A stretch of 64,000 bases of DNA from an uncultured Clostridia bacterium (GTDB lineage Bacteria; Bacillota; Clostridia; Oscillospirales; Ruminococcaceae), in contig CANDVA010000008.1 of the NCBI GenBank assembly GCA_947389015.1, forward strand, positions 1 through 64,000. Direction: 5' to 3'. Position 1 is the first letter of the stretch. Every line of letters starts with the position of its first letter. The notes below the pieces were generated by a model. The model was not told the origin of the DNA. It ran no database searches and saw only the letters and a program-made list of their open reading frames with translations. Shown here piece by piece: positions 49,564 to 58,853 of this stretch. Position numbers and translations under genes: made by a program.

Positions 49564-51054
49564 TTAACCTCCCGAACTTGCACCGTTAAGGCTCTGCACG
49601 GTAACGTCGCCCTTAGCCATTTTCTTCCACCCGACCCTAACAAGCATATCGCGCATAGCCTTGGGCGAGAACGGCGAGATCGGCGCCATATAGGGGATCC
49701 CGTAGGTGTTGAGCGAGCACATCTTTATCACGACCGCGCCCGCCATTATCAGCAGACCGTACAATCCGAAAACTCCGCCCGCGATTATATACAGAAACCG
49801 CAGCACGACCGTCTTTTCGTACATCGTCGGCACTACGAAGCTGCACAGTCCCGACAGCGCAACTACAAGCACCATAGGCGCCCCGACGAGTCCCGCGCTC
49901 ACAGTGATGTCGCCGATAACGAGACCTCCGACTACTCCGATAGCGTGACCGATAGGGCGAGGCAGACGTATCCCCGCCTCGCGGAGAATTTCGTACATAA
50001 AGTGAATGAACAAACATTCCACCATCAGCGAGAACGGCGCGGTCTGCTCGGCGGCGGCAAGGTTCAGTATCAGCGCCGACGGCAGCATTTCGGGATTATA
50101 CGAGGCTATCGCCACATACGCTCCGGGCAGGAACAGCGTTATAAAATACGCGCAAAGCCGCACTATCCTTATGAAAAACGCGTAGAACGGCTTCTGAGTG
50201 TAGTCGTCGAGGGTCTGAAAGCATTCGATGAACAGATGCGGCACCACCAGCGCGAACGGCGTGCCGTCCACGAGTATGCCCACTCGCCCCTCGTACAGTT
50301 TTGCGGCAAACGTATCGGGACGCTCGCAGGTTCCGCATTCCGAGAAGAACCAGCCGCCGTCGCCCTCGAAGTACGGCTGCAGATAGCCGCTTTCGAGTAT
50401 CGTGTTCAGCTTGACCGATTTAAGCCGCCGCTTGACGTTTTTAAGCAGCTCGGGCGATACCTTGTCTGAGATGTAGCAAAGGCATACATCGGTGTTGGAG
50501 CGGTCGCCGAGAGTCTGAAGCTCGAATACCAAGGTCGGCGACTTTATGCGGCGGCGTATCATCGACATATTTGTGCGTATGACCTCCACAAATCCCTCGC
50601 GCGAGCCGCGGACGTTAAGCTCGCTCGACGGCTCGTCGATACCGCGCGATTTGTAGCCCTGTATGCCTATACCAATCGCGCGCGTACAACCGTCCACGAG
50701 AATTATCGCGAAGCCGGACTGCATTTTCAGCACTATATCGCCGAGGTTTTTTAAGTCCAGCTGCTCAGCCGCCATAAGGTACACCTCGAAAAAGCATGAC
50801 ATAAGCGTTTCGGGCGGCATAAGCTCGCGGTTCGCCAGATCGTTCAGCTTTCCGTAGATAAGCTCGGCGAGTGTGCCCGTGCCCGTCATTCCCTCGCAGG
50901 TAAGCACGGCAAGCCTGTTCCCGCATACCATTCCCGCTTTGATGATAACGTCGGACGAGTTGTCCGTGTATTTCTTGATATTTTCAAGGTTTCTGTCAAG
51001 TGAGATATCCACGGGCAGCTCGGGGGATAATTTTGTATTTACATTTTCTTCCAT
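49564..51054 (-). CDS. gerA: GerAA-type spore germination protein
   Basis: The 496-residue protein has the GerA layout: a soluble N-terminal half (LSLDRNLENIKKY to the RVGILVDGTPFALVVPHLFIECFQTLDDY motif) followed by five or six membrane helices. GRVGILVDGTPFALV, RGIDEPSSELNVRGSREGF and IRNMSMIRRRI-like stretches are typical. It is a core subunit of the inner-membrane germinant receptor that forms an ion channel. GGAG precedes ATG 51054. Its stop is 2 bp before the gerB start. Confidence 0.94.
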   Translation of the reverse strand: MEENVNTKLSPELPVDISLDRNLENIKKYTDNSSDVIIKAGMVCGNRLAVLTCEGMTGTGTLAELIYGKLNDLANRELMPPETLMSCFFEVYLMAAEQLDLKNLGDIVLKMQSGFAIILVDGCTRAIGIGIQGYKSRGIDEPSSELNVRGSREGFVEVIRTNMSMIRRRIKSPTLVFELQTLGDRSNTDVCLCYISDKVSPELLKNVKRRLKSVKLNTILESGYLQPYFEGDGGWFFSECGTCERPDTFAAKLYEGRVGILVDGTPFALVVPHLFIECFQTLDDYTQKPFYAFFIRIVRLCAYFITLFLPGAYVAIASYNPEMLPSALILNLAAAEQTAPFSLMVECLFIHFMYEILREAGIRLPRPIGHAIGVVGGLVIGDITVSAGLVGAPMVLVVALSGLCSFVVPTMYEKTVVLRFLYIIAGGVFGLYGLLIMAGAVVIKMCSLNTYGIPYMAPISPFSPKAMRDMLVRVGWKKMAKGDVTVQSLNGASSGG

Positions 51055-51119
51055 TGTATTCTCCTATCGGGTTATCGCCTGTATTTTTCCGCGATTACGG
51101 AATATTATGCGCACGATGA

Positions 51120-51497
51120 TTACAATATCTTCCAAAGGGTCGGGGCCTGCATATCGCGGAACATCTTTATTTGTGCCTGTGCGCGGTCGCATGCGGCGTA
51201 AAGCTCCTCGTTCTGCTCCTGCGCGAACGAATAGACCTCGGCTATGGAGCTGGTTATTTCAAGAGAATGACCGAGGTCGTTGACGAGTATCGCCATATTG
51301 AGGAAGCTGTTCCATTCGTTCTGAAGCTCCTCGGCGGCTTTGGAGGAGCGCTCCTTGTCCTTTTCGACAAACGCCTTTTCCACCTCGTCTATCTTTTCGC
51401 ACATCTTGTCGGTGAAGCTGTCGACATAGCCCACCGACATAAAGCAGCCCACCGACATAACGCCGAGTATCACAATGCTTACAATTATCCTGTTCAC
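51120..51497 (-). CDS. DUF4363 small protein
   Basis: The 125-residue protein (GTG start) has an N-terminal signal anchor (IIVSIVILGVMSVGCFMSVG) and a helical body (KIDEVEKAFVEKDKERSSKAAEELQNEWNSFLNMAI). It matches the DUF4363 family that often neighbours DUF421 genes in spore-forming Clostridia. It lies 5 bp after the DUF421 gene and upstream of gerA, so it is likely part of the spore germination unit. Confidence 0.8.
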   Translation of the reverse strand: MNRIIVSIVILGVMSVGCFMSVGYVDSFTDKMCEKIDEVEKAFVEKDKERSSKAAEELQNEWNSFLNMAILVNDLGHSLEITSSIAEVYSFAQEQNEELYAACDRAQAQIKMFRDMQAPTLWKIL

Positions 51498-51501
51498 TTG
51501 C

Positions 51502-52173
51502 TCACCCCGCTTTTTTGACTATGGTATGGTTTCCGTTGCTGTCGGCGGTCATAAGGAAAACGCCCTTTATGCCGACGTTGTTCTCGCGGAGTATCTTGGT
51601 AAGCCACTGCTCTCCGAGACCGAGCAGACGAAGTTGTTCTTGGTCGGTTATTCCGTCGCGGATTATTACGGACGGGGGATTGTTCGTGCTGCCGCCCGCT
51701 TGAACATCCTGCTTTTCGGCAGGCTGATAGTCCTTTTTCAGCAGGAAGTTTATCTTGCCCGTAGTCTCGACAATGGCGTAGTGGATTTGGTTGATGTCGA
51801 ATATCTGCTCTTCGCGCATTGCCTCGGTGAGGTCGTCGACCGTGTAGCGCAGACGCTTCATTTCCTTTTGGAGAATGTCGCCCTCTGAGATGATAATGCG
51901 CGGACTGCCGATCATAAGCTTGCGCACCTTTGCTGATTTGAGCATTATCCCCGACATTATAACGTCAAGACATACCAAAGTCAGAATAGGTACAATGCCC
52001 ATTATCATAGGAACGGAGCTGTCCTCGACGGGAATCGCCGCGATGTTCGAGATGAGTATGGTAACGACAAGCTCCGACGGCTGCAATTCCCCGAGCTGCC
52101 GCTTTCCCATAAGCCTTAACGAAAATGTGATGACGATGTATAAAATAACCGCTCTGATCAAAACGATTGCCAT
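51502..52173 (-). CDS. DUF421 (YetF-like) membrane protein
   Basis: The 223-residue protein has three N-terminal helices and the DUF421 signature MGKRQLGELQPSELVVTILISNIAAIP, then a cytoplasmic domain with IIISEGDILQKEMKRLRYTVDDLTEAMRE and a C-terminal extension ending HTIVKK. The start is placed at 52173 because GGAG lies 7 bases upstream; the open frame reaches 52221. The family is common near spore genes, and some members contribute to spore membrane functions. It heads the operon that ends in gerC. Confidence 0.88.
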   Translation of the reverse strand: MAIVLIRAVILYIVITFSLRLMGKRQLGELQPSELVVTILISNIAAIPVEDSSVPMIMGIVPILTLVCLDVIMSGIMLKSAKVRKLMIGSPRIIISEGDILQKEMKRLRYTVDDLTEAMREEQIFDINQIHYAIVETTGKINFLLKKDYQPAEKQDVQAGGSTNNPPSVIIRDGITDQEQLRLLGLGEQWLTKILRENNVGIKGVFLMTADSNGNHTIVKKAG

Positions 52174-52237
52174 ATAAGCACTCCTTGTCTTTTTTAAATA
52201 TTTTAAGATAGTATTTGGCAAAATGTTAAAAATATTC

Positions 52238-52266
52238 TTGATTTTTCCGTTGAAATATGTTATAAT
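52238..52266 (+). promoter_or_regulatory. Promoter of the TIM-barrel isomerase gene
   Basis: TTGATT (52238-52243) and TATAAT (52261-52266) are 17 bp apart. Confidence 0.78.
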
Positions 52267-52303
52267 TTTAACAAGAGATATTTCATACAGTGAGGATACT
52301 TTT

Positions 52304-53098
52304 ATGAAAATAAATATCGGTGTCTCAACGGCTTCATTATATCCGCTGCACGTTGAGGACGCGTTCGCGGAGATCGCGCGGCTCGGCGTGAAAAGCGCGG
52401 AGGTTTTTGCAAATTCAACATGCGAGGCGGGCGAGCCTTATATTTCGCAGATGTGCGATATCCGCGATAAGAACGGAATGACGGTAACGTCGTTTCATCC
52501 GTTCTCGTCGCCTATGGAGAGCGTGTTTCTGTTCTCGACCTACGACAGGCGCGTCGAGGAAATGATCGAAATGTACAGCGGATTTTTCGGCAGTATGAAC
52601 AAGCTCGGCGCTAAGGTGTTCGTGCTGCACGGGGCTATATTGAGCAGCAAATGTACCGTGTCGCATTATCTGAAGCAGTTCCGTATGCTGAGCGAGGTCG
52701 GCAGGGAATACGGCATAACCGTCGCGCAGGAGAACGTGCATTACTGCCTGTCGGGACGGCTGGAGTTCCTAAAGATGATGAAGCGCGAGCTGGGTGACGA
52801 CGCGAGGTTCGTGCTTGATTTGAAACAGGCGCGGCGGAGCGGAGAGAATCCTCTCGAGTACATCGACGCGCTCGGCGGCAGTATCGTGCATTGTCACCTC
52901 TCGGACGGCGACGAGAGCCGCGACTGCCTGCCCGTAGGCAGGGGGAATTTCGACTTCCCGACGTTCGCGAGGAAGATGTTCTCGCACGGCTACAACGGCG
53001 CGTTTATTGTGGAGCTGTACCGTGACAATTACGGTGAGTTTGACGAGTTGAAAAGCTCCGTAGACGTGCTGAGCGAGATAGTCGATAAGTTAAATTAA
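52304..53098 (+). CDS. Sugar-phosphate isomerase/epimerase-like TIM-barrel protein
   Basis: The 264-residue protein matches the xylose-isomerase-like AP-endonuclease-2 fold: GVSTASLYP, IARLGVKSAEVFAN, TSFHPFSSPM, KVFVLHGAI, AQENVHYCLSGR, FVLDLKQARRSGENPLEYIDALGGSIVHCHLSDGDE and GAFIVELYR. The His, Glu and Asp residues at strand ends form the metal site. Its substrate is not known, and no sugar operon is adjacent. The start is ATG 52304 after GAGGA. Confidence 0.88.
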   Translation: MKINIGVSTASLYPLHVEDAFAEIARLGVKSAEVFANSTCEAGEPYISQMCDIRDKNGMTVTSFHPFSSPMESVFLFSTYDRRVEEMIEMYSGFFGSMNKLGAKVFVLHGAILSSKCTVSHYLKQFRMLSEVGREYGITVAQENVHYCLSGRLEFLKMMKRELGDDARFVLDLKQARRSGENPLEYIDALGGSIVHCHLSDGDESRDCLPVGRGNFDFPTFARKMFSHGYNGAFIVELYRDNYGEFDELKSSVDVLSEIVDKLN

Positions 53099-53103
53099 GA
53101 GCC

Positions 53104-53138
53104 GTCCTCTCTCAAAATGCGGGAGAGGACAATTTTTT
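53104..53138 (+). terminator. Terminator of the isomerase gene
   Basis: GTCCTCTC pairs with GAGAGGAC, then AATTTTTT. Confidence 0.88.
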
Positions 53139-53159
53139 GTAAAAATTCACAAATACCCC

Positions 53160-53188
53160 TTGAAATAAATGACAAATTGAGTTATAAT
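53160..53188 (+). promoter_or_regulatory. Promoter of the M50 protease/scpAB operon
   Basis: TTGAAA (53160-53165) and TATAAT (53183-53188) are 17 bp apart. Confidence 0.82.
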
Positions 53189-53239
53189 ATATATTGTATA
53201 TCTTTGGAACTAACTACACATTATTTTTGGAGGATAAAA

Positions 53240-53995
53240 GTGAAGGGCGCTTTATTATATTTATTCGATTTTTTTGCGGGAAAATGCGATCTGCTTGAGG
53301 TCATAATCAGATTTTTCTCGGTTTTCGTAATTATTTTCCTGTGCTTTCCGATACATGAATGCGCGCACGCGCTGGTGGCGAAAATTCTCGGCGACGATAC
53401 CGCGGAGCGGCAGGGAAGAGTTACGCTGAATCCCTTGGCGCATATCGACCCCATGGGCGCGATATGTATGTGCATATGCTGCATAGGCTGGGCAAAGCCT
53501 ACACCCGTAGACCTGCGCAACTGTCGCAAGACCTCAATGCGCACCGCGAATGTGCTGGTGTCGCTGGCGGGACCTCTGTCAAATATCCTGCTCGCGCTCA
53601 TTGTTATGCTGATAGAAAAAATAGTGGTCGTTACCGTGGGCGTACCGCTTGAGGCGGCTCTTATTTCGGGCGAATTCGGCTCCGACGCAATGGTCGCGTA
53701 CAATTATGTTTTTCAGCCGACTGTGTACTATATTCTGGTCGGTCTCAGTCAGATAATTCAGATAAACATATTCCTCGGAATATTCAACCTTATCCCGATA
53801 CCTCCGTTCGATGGCTATCACATTCTGGCAAGCTTTCTGCCCGCAAAGGCGTTGTTTTTCATGGAGAAGAACGGGCAGATAATCCACTTTATCGTGTTCG
53901 TGCTGCTGATATCAAACGTTCTGGATAGACCGCTCTTGTTTCTTGAAAACGCGGTCTGGAAGTTCCTCGACCTTATCACGAGGTTCATTTGTTAA
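53240..53995 (+). CDS. Site-2-protease-like M50 family metalloprotease
   Basis: The 251-residue membrane protein has the zinc-binding HECAH (HExxH) in its first helix and the third ligand motif NLIPIPPFDGYHIL late in the sequence. Conserved NPLAHIDPMGAI and GWAKPTPVD lie between. It cleaves within the membrane in other bacteria; the target is unknown here. The start is GTG 53240 with GGAGG. It ends 3 bp before scpA, a pairing frequent in Clostridia. Confidence 0.92.
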   Translation: MKGALLYLFDFFAGKCDLLEVIIRFFSVFVIIFLCFPIHECAHALVAKILGDDTAERQGRVTLNPLAHIDPMGAICMCICCIGWAKPTPVDLRNCRKTSMRTANVLVSLAGPLSNILLALIVMLIEKIVVVTVGVPLEAALISGEFGSDAMVAYNYVFQPTVYYILVGLSQIIQINIFLGIFNLIPIPPFDGYHILASFLPAKALFFMEKNGQIIHFIVFVLLISNVLDRPLLFLENAVWKFLDLITRFIC

Positions 53996-53998
53996 GCC

Positions 53999-54769
53999 AT
54001 GACGGAACTTAATTTCAAGCTGGAGGTCTTCGAGGGTCCCCTTGATCTTATGCTTATGCTTATACAAAAGCATAAGCTGAACATTCAGGATATCGAGATA
54101 ACCGTGCTGCTCGATCAGTTTATGCTGTATCTGGAGCGTATGACCGAGGCGGATATCGAGGTCACGTCGGACTTCCTCGAAATGGCGGCTCGGTTGATAC
54201 TGATAAAGTCCGCGGCTCTGCTGCCGAAAGAGGAAGCCGAGCAGATGAAGCGCGAGCTTCAGGGCGCGCTTATTGAGCTGGCGCTCTGCAAGACCATGGC
54301 GGGGCGTTTGAAAAGGCGGTTTCAGGGCGATACTATCTTTGTACGCGAGCCCGTGAAAATAGATATCGACAATACCTATCGGCTTACTCATCAGCTCGAG
54401 GAGATACTGCTCGCGTACAGCGCGATATCGGAGCGTTCGCGGCGCAGGGCGTCGTTCAATATGCGTCCGCCCGCGCCTGTTGTCGAGAAGAGCTATGTGA
54501 CCGTGTTCACGGGTGTATTCTCGATACTGAAAAGCCTTCGCCAAAAGAACACTGTAACGCTCGGCGAGCTGTACGAGGGTCAGCCGCGTTCGCGAAAGGT
54601 CGCGACTTTTCTGGCGATGCTCGAGCTGTCGAAGGACGGCAGGATAATCATTTCGGAGGACGGCGAGAGCATACGTTTGGCGACCGCCGAGGACAGGGCG
54701 AGAGCCTTGGAGGCGCTCGAAAATAACGTAAACGATAATAACGCGGATGACGGGGAGGTCGGCGAGTGA
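53999..54769 (+). CDS. scpA: Segregation and condensation protein A
   Basis: The 256-residue kleisin begins LNFKLEVFEGPLDLMLMLIQKHKLNIQDIEI and has ADIEVTSDFLEMAARLILIKSAALLP, both clear ScpA blocks, and a C-terminal winged helix (~180-250; VTVFTGVFSILKSLRQKNTVTLGEL). It bridges SMC heads with ScpB in chromosome condensation. It overlaps scpB by 4 bp. Confidence 0.96.
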   Translation: MTELNFKLEVFEGPLDLMLMLIQKHKLNIQDIEITVLLDQFMLYLERMTEADIEVTSDFLEMAARLILIKSAALLPKEEAEQMKRELQGALIELALCKTMAGRLKRRFQGDTIFVREPVKIDIDNTYRLTHQLEEILLAYSAISERSRRRASFNMRPPAPVVEKSYVTVFTGVFSILKSLRQKNTVTLGELYEGQPRSRKVATFLAMLELSKDGRIIISEDGESIRLATAEDRARALEALENNVNDNNADDGEVGE

Positions 54770-55377
54770 AATTCAGCGAGGGAATGGCGGCTGTCGAGGC
54801 GGTGCTTTTCGCGCACGGAGAGCCTATCGAGACGGATAAGCTCGCGGCTGCCGCGGAGATCGAAAAAGAGACCGTTGAGCGCATTGTGGAGCGTCTCAAC
54901 GACCGTTACGGCGAGCAGGGCAGCGCGTTTACGATAGGTAAGCTCGGAGACAGCTATCAGATGATGACTAAGCCCGAATTCGCGCGGTATATCAAGACGG
55001 CGATGGAGACGCGCAGGCAGACTCCGCTGTCGCCCGCGGCGCTTGAAGTGCTGGCGATAGTCGCGTACAATCAGCCTGTAACGCGCGGATTTATAGATCA
55101 GGTGCGCGGAGTGGACAGCTCGGGCGTGGTGAGGAGCCTTACCGAGCGCGATCTTCTCGAGGAGCACGGCAGACTGAACGACGTGCCTGGAAGACCGATA
55201 GCGTACAGGACGACGGATACGTTTCTGAGGTGCTTCGGGCTGAACAGTCTCGAAAATCTGCCGCCGATACCCGGAAGTACGGATCAGATCGACTTCGACG
55301 AGTACGAGGAAATGACGGGCTTCGGCGAGGACAGCGAGGACGTGAGCGCCGACACCGCGGTAGATACTTCCGAGTGA
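54766..55377 (+). CDS. scpB: Segregation and condensation protein B
   Basis: The 203-residue protein has tandem winged helices: AAVEAVLFAHGEPIETDKLAAAAEI in the first and LSPAALEVLAIVAYNQPVTRGFIDQVRGVDSSGVVRSL in the second. A YRTTDTFLRCFGLNSLENLPPIP end follows. It binds the ScpA kleisin as a dimer. The acidic tail (DEYEEMTGF onward) is a little long. Confidence 0.96.
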   Translation: MKFSEGMAAVEAVLFAHGEPIETDKLAAAAEIEKETVERIVERLNDRYGEQGSAFTIGKLGDSYQMMTKPEFARYIKTAMETRRQTPLSPAALEVLAIVAYNQPVTRGFIDQVRGVDSSGVVRSLTERDLLEEHGRLNDVPGRPIAYRTTDTFLRCFGLNSLENLPPIPGSTDQIDFDEYEEMTGFGEDSEDVSADTAVDTSE

Positions 55378-55398
55378 CATTTATCCGGAGGTGATGTT

Positions 55399-56106
55399 TT
55401 GGGCTGGATAATAGCGGGGGCGGTGCTTATCGTGCTGCTGATTCTGCTTTTGTGCGATGTGACGGTTATTTTCGATTATTGCGGGGATATTTATTTAAGG
55501 ATAAGCTATCTGTTTTTCACGATAATGAAGATACCCGCGAAAAAGAAAAAGACCCGTAAAAAGGATAAGAAAGCGAAGAAAGCCGCAGAGTCCGCAGTCG
55601 AGACCGCCGAAACTGCCGAGACCGCTCGAGAAAGCGGAGAGGTCTCCGAGGAAAAATCCGACGGCAAGTCCGCGAAAACGGAGGACAAGCCCGCAAAGGA
55701 GAAAACTCTCGGCGATATTTTCGAGGTGGCAAAGCTGGTGCTGGACAGTCTTGGAAAGCCGCTGAAAAAGCTGCTAAAGCGGACGAGAATATCGCATCTC
55801 GGTCTTGAGATCGTATGCGGCGGCAGCGACGCGGCAAAGGCTGCGCTGAACTACGGAAGAATGAATATCCTCGTCGGGAACGCGCTGGGATGGATAGACA
55901 GTTTCTTTACGCTGAAGCCCGTCGACGATCTGCATATCGGTGTGGATTTTCAGAGCGAAAAGACATCCGCCGAATGTCACTGCGAGGCAAGGCTTACATT
56001 GATCGCCGCGCTGGCTTTTGTATTCACGCTGCTCGGGAGGGCGATAAGATTTTACTGCTCCCACGGCGAGGCAAAGTCGGCTGTTGATAAGTTTATTAAA
56101 AAGTAA
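55399..56106 (+). CDS. DUF2953-like membrane protein
   Basis: The 235-residue protein starts at TTG 55399 after GGAGG, with an N-terminal membrane span (IIAGAVLIVLLILLLCDVTVIFDY). A Lys/Ala/Glu-rich linker (~48-105) follows, then a domain with SHLGLEIVCGGSDAAKAALNYGRMNILVGN and VGVDFQSEKTSAE. This matches the DUF2953 family, often encoded before ytfJ in Clostridia and Bacilli and linked to sporulation. Function is unknown. Confidence 0.82.
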   Translation: MGWIIAGAVLIVLLILLLCDVTVIFDYCGDIYLRISYLFFTIMKIPAKKKKTRKKDKKAKKAAESAVETAETAETARESGEVSEEKSDGKSAKTEDKPAKEKTLGDIFEVAKLVLDSLGKPLKKLLKRTRISHLGLEIVCGGSDAAKAALNYGRMNILVGNALGWIDSFFTLKPVDDLHIGVDFQSEKTSAECHCEARLTLIAALAFVFTLLGRAIRFYCSHGEAKSAVDKFIKK

Positions 56107-56159
56107 TATATAATGTATATTTAAAAGGTATGCATTGCGGTTTTGAAAGGAGTAAATTT

Positions 56160-56543
56160 ATGGCACATCCTATTGAGGGCATTATGGGAGTTTCTATGGA
56201 GAAGATCCGCGAAATGGTGGACGTCAACACCATTATCGGCGACCCTATCAGCTCGCCGGAGGGGACTACGATAATCCCCGTTTCCAAGGTATCGTTCGGC
56301 TTCGCGTCGGGCGGCAGCGATCTGCCGACGGCTGTCGCGGAGAAGTTCGCGGGCGGCTCCGGCGCGGGCGTTACCGTAAAGCCCGTTGCGTTTATCGTTA
56401 TCAAGTCGGACGGCGACGTTCAGCTTATGGAGCTCGGCGGAAAGACTTCTCCCGTAGAGGGCATTATCGACGCTATTCCCGGGCTTATCGAAAAGCTGAA
56501 GGGTATGAAGAAATCGGATAAACCCGACGAAAATAAGGAATAA
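56160..56543 (+). CDS. ytfJ: GerW-family sporulation protein YtfJ
   Basis: The 127-residue protein begins HPIEGIMGVSMEKIREMVDVNTIIGDPI and carries TTIIPVSKVSFGFASGGSD and a Gly-rich GGSGAGVTVKPVAFIVIKSDGDVQLM, a near-full match to YtfJ. It is a sporulation protein that supports spore germination. The start is ATG 56160 after AAAGGAG. DUF2953 directly upstream is a usual neighbour. Confidence 0.95.
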   Translation: MAHPIEGIMGVSMEKIREMVDVNTIIGDPISSPEGTTIIPVSKVSFGFASGGSDLPTAVAEKFAGGSGAGVTVKPVAFIVIKSDGDVQLMELGGKTSPVEGIIDAIPGLIEKLKGMKKSDKPDENKE

Positions 56544-56598
56544 TTTGTAAAATTCGGTGCAAAATACCTGTTGAGAATATTTTCAACGGGGTGAGCTA

Positions 56599-57711
56599 AT
56601 GAAAAAAACAATCGTTTTTATTGTTACTTTGGCGATAATACTGCCGATCTTCACCGTTAACGTATCGGCTGTGAGCACGTCGGCTGTGAGCGCGGTGCTT
56701 ATTGAAGCGGAAACGGGTACGGTGCTGTACGAGAAAAACGCGGACGAGCAGCGCGCAATGGCGTCGACGACCAAGATAATGACGGCGATACTGACGATAG
56801 AGGCGGGCGACCTTGACAGCGAATTCACCGTGGACACCATGGCGATAATGGTCGAGGGCACGACTATGGGCTTGCGTGAGGGCGACCGCGTCTCGCGGCG
56901 GGATTTGCTGTACGGGATACTGTTGCCGTCGGGAAACGACGCGGCGAACGCCGCCGCAGTCTCCGTATCGGGAAGTATTTCCGCGTTCGTCAAGCTGATG
57001 AACGAAAAGGCTGCCGAGCTGGGGCTGACGAACACGCACTTCGCGACGCCGTCGGGGCTTGACGCGCAGGGGCATTATACCACCGCGCGCGAGCTCGCCA
57101 TGCTGACGGCTTACGCGATGAAAAACGAGGTGTTCCGCGAGATCGTAAAGTGCCGATCGGCGGAGGTGGAGTTCGGAAATCCGCCGTACAGGCGCACTCT
57201 TTACAACTCCAATAAAATGCTCAGACGGTACGAGGGCGCTATCGGTGTGAAAACGGGTTTTACCGACAACGCGCGGAGGTGTCTGGTCTCGGCGGCGGAG
57301 CGCGACGGCGTGACGCTTATCGCGGTAACGCTTAACGCGGGCGACGACTGGAACGATCACACGAAAATGCTTGACTACGGCTTCACGCAGGTGAGCGCGT
57401 ATCCGCTGGAGACGGGCTGCTCGGTTAAGATCGCGATAGCGGGAACGGGGCGTACCGTCGGGGTCTATGCTGACAGCGTGACGATGTCGCTCACTCCCGA
57501 ACAGCGTACTCGGCTCGAACGTCGTGTGCTTCTGCCAAGAATGGTGTATAACGACGTGCTGAAGGGCGACGTGCTCGGCAGTATCGAGTTTTTGCTGGAC
57601 GGGAAGACGGTAAGGTCGGTGCCGCTGTACGCGGATACGAACGTCTCCGCGGAGCAGGGCAAGCTGAACGCATGGCAGAAGATATTGTCGGTTTTCGGAA
57701 TTTATGTATAA
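56599..57711 (+). CDS. D-alanyl-D-alanine carboxypeptidase (DacF/DacB-type)
   Basis: The 370-residue penicillin-binding protein has a signal peptide (~1-25), the SxxK motif STTK (~56-59), the SxN motif SGN (~115) and KTG (~220). A C-terminal beta-domain follows, ending in LDGKTVRSVPLYADTNVSAE. It removes terminal D-Ala from peptidoglycan. Placement after ytfJ fits a DacF-like sporulation enzyme, but vegetative function is equally possible. Confidence 0.93.
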   Translation: MKKTIVFIVTLAIILPIFTVNVSAVSTSAVSAVLIEAETGTVLYEKNADEQRAMASTTKIMTAILTIEAGDLDSEFTVDTMAIMVEGTTMGLREGDRVSRRDLLYGILLPSGNDAANAAAVSVSGSISAFVKLMNEKAAELGLTNTHFATPSGLDAQGHYTTARELAMLTAYAMKNEVFREIVKCRSAEVEFGNPPYRRTLYNSNKMLRRYEGAIGVKTGFTDNARRCLVSAAERDGVTLIAVTLNAGDDWNDHTKMLDYGFTQVSAYPLETGCSVKIAIAGTGRTVGVYADSVTMSLTPEQRTRLERRVLLPRMVYNDVLKGDVLGSIEFLLDGKTVRSVPLYADTNVSAEQGKLNAWQKILSVFGIYV

Positions 57712-57718
57712 TGGTTTT

Positions 57719-57744
57719 GGCGGTACTGTCAAAGACGTACCGCC
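57719..57744 (+). other. Intergenic hairpin between two genes
   Basis: GGCGGTAC pairs with GTACCGCC around TGTCAAAGAC. There is no T-run, so it is a weak terminator or an mRNA-stability stem. Confidence 0.45.
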
Positions 57745-57777
57745 ATTAGCCGCGTATTGTTTTAGATAGGGGTAAAA

Positions 57778-58533
57778 ATGGAAGTTAGGATACAGAAAAT
57801 AATTGCCGAAAGCGGCTACTGCTCTCGCCGAAAGGCGGAGGAGCTGATAGCGCGGGGGGCTGTCACGGTGAACGGCAGACCCTGCTCGCTCGGCGACAAG
57901 GCGGACGCGGGGCGCGACGTGATAAAGGTGAATGGAGAGAATGTCGGCGCTGTGCCGGTTGAAAAGCGCTACATAATGCTGAATAAGCCGCGCGGCTACA
58001 TTACGACGATGAGCGACGAGCAGGGGCGCAAAACGGCGGTTGAGCTTCTTGAGGGCGTAAAGGAGCGCGTCGTGCCGGTCGGGAGACTTGACAGGAACTC
58101 CGAGGGGCTGCTGCTGTTTACGAACGACGGTATGTTTGCGAACGAGATCACTCATCCGTCAAGGCACGTGAGCAAGACATATCGGGTCACGATAGACGGC
58201 AGGGTAAACGAAGATCAGTTAATGCGGCTGTCGACGGGCGTGGAGCTGGACGACGGCGCGGTCACGCTGCCGTGTACGGTCGACGTGCTTGTCGAGGAGC
58301 CTGAGCGTACGGTATTGCGTATCGTTATCAAGCAGGGGCTGAACAGGCAGATACGCAGAATGTGTACGGCGGTCGGTCTGAACGTCGGCAGACTGCGGCG
58401 CGTGGCTATCGGCGGCGTAAAGCTCGGTATGCTCAAGCCCGGCGAGTGGCGCGACCTTACAAAGGATGAGCTGCGTATTCTCCGCGCGGCTGTCGGTAAG
58501 TCAACAAATAAATCACAAAGGGACAGACGGTGA
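57778..58533 (+). CDS. RluB/RsuA-family rRNA pseudouridine synthase
   Basis: The 251-residue enzyme has an S4 RNA-binding domain at the N-terminus (RIQKIIAESGYCSRRKAEELI) and the catalytic motif GRLDRNSEGLLLFTNDG (Asp in GRLDxxxxG). NRQIRRMC and GRLRRVAIG close the fold. It modifies 23S rRNA (RluB-type) or 16S rRNA (RsuA). The C-terminus is Lys/Arg-rich. The next gene starts 4 bp downstream. Confidence 0.94.
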   Translation: MEVRIQKIIAESGYCSRRKAEELIARGAVTVNGRPCSLGDKADAGRDVIKVNGENVGAVPVEKRYIMLNKPRGYITTMSDEQGRKTAVELLEGVKERVVPVGRLDRNSEGLLLFTNDGMFANEITHPSRHVSKTYRVTIDGRVNEDQLMRLSTGVELDDGAVTLPCTVDVLVEEPERTVLRIVIKQGLNRQIRRMCTAVGLNVGRLRRVAIGGVKLGMLKPGEWRDLTKDELRILRAAVGKSTNKSQRDRR

Positions 58534-58537
58534 GCGT

Positions 58538-58849
58538 ATGATAGAGATACTCCAGAATAAGGAAAATTCAGATAAAATTGAGTTCTGCGCGCGTGACGGA
58601 GAGGAAAATCTCGGCAGGATAGCGGGTTGGCTCGACGGCGACACGTTCGTAATAGACGAGCTTGAATGCGAGGATTTCTTCACGGACGGTCTTGTGCGCG
58701 CGATACTGAATTTAATGACGCTTCACGGTATCGACATGGCGCGATTTGATCTGCCAGAGCAAATGGGACGGTTAAAAAATCTCGGGTTCGTTAACGACGA
58801 GCCCGTAATGCATAGTATCTCGGCGTTTTTTGATAGGGGGTGCAATTAA
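58538..58849 (+). CDS. Small GNAT-like unknown protein
   Basis: The ~103-residue protein (ATG 58538) has a short alpha/beta arrangement: NLGRIAGWLDGDTFVIDELECEDFF, a long central helix (LVRAILNLMTLHGID) and MGRLKNLGFVNDE. This resembles the C-terminal half of a GNAT acetyltransferase, but the acetyl-CoA signature is missing. Function unknown. It sits between the pseudouridine synthase and methyltransferase genes in one unit. Confidence 0.6.
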   Translation: MIEILQNKENSDKIEFCARDGEENLGRIAGWLDGDTFVIDELECEDFFTDGLVRAILNLMTLHGIDMARFDLPEQMGRLKNLGFVNDEPVMHSISAFFDRGCN

Positions 58850-58853
58850 GTGT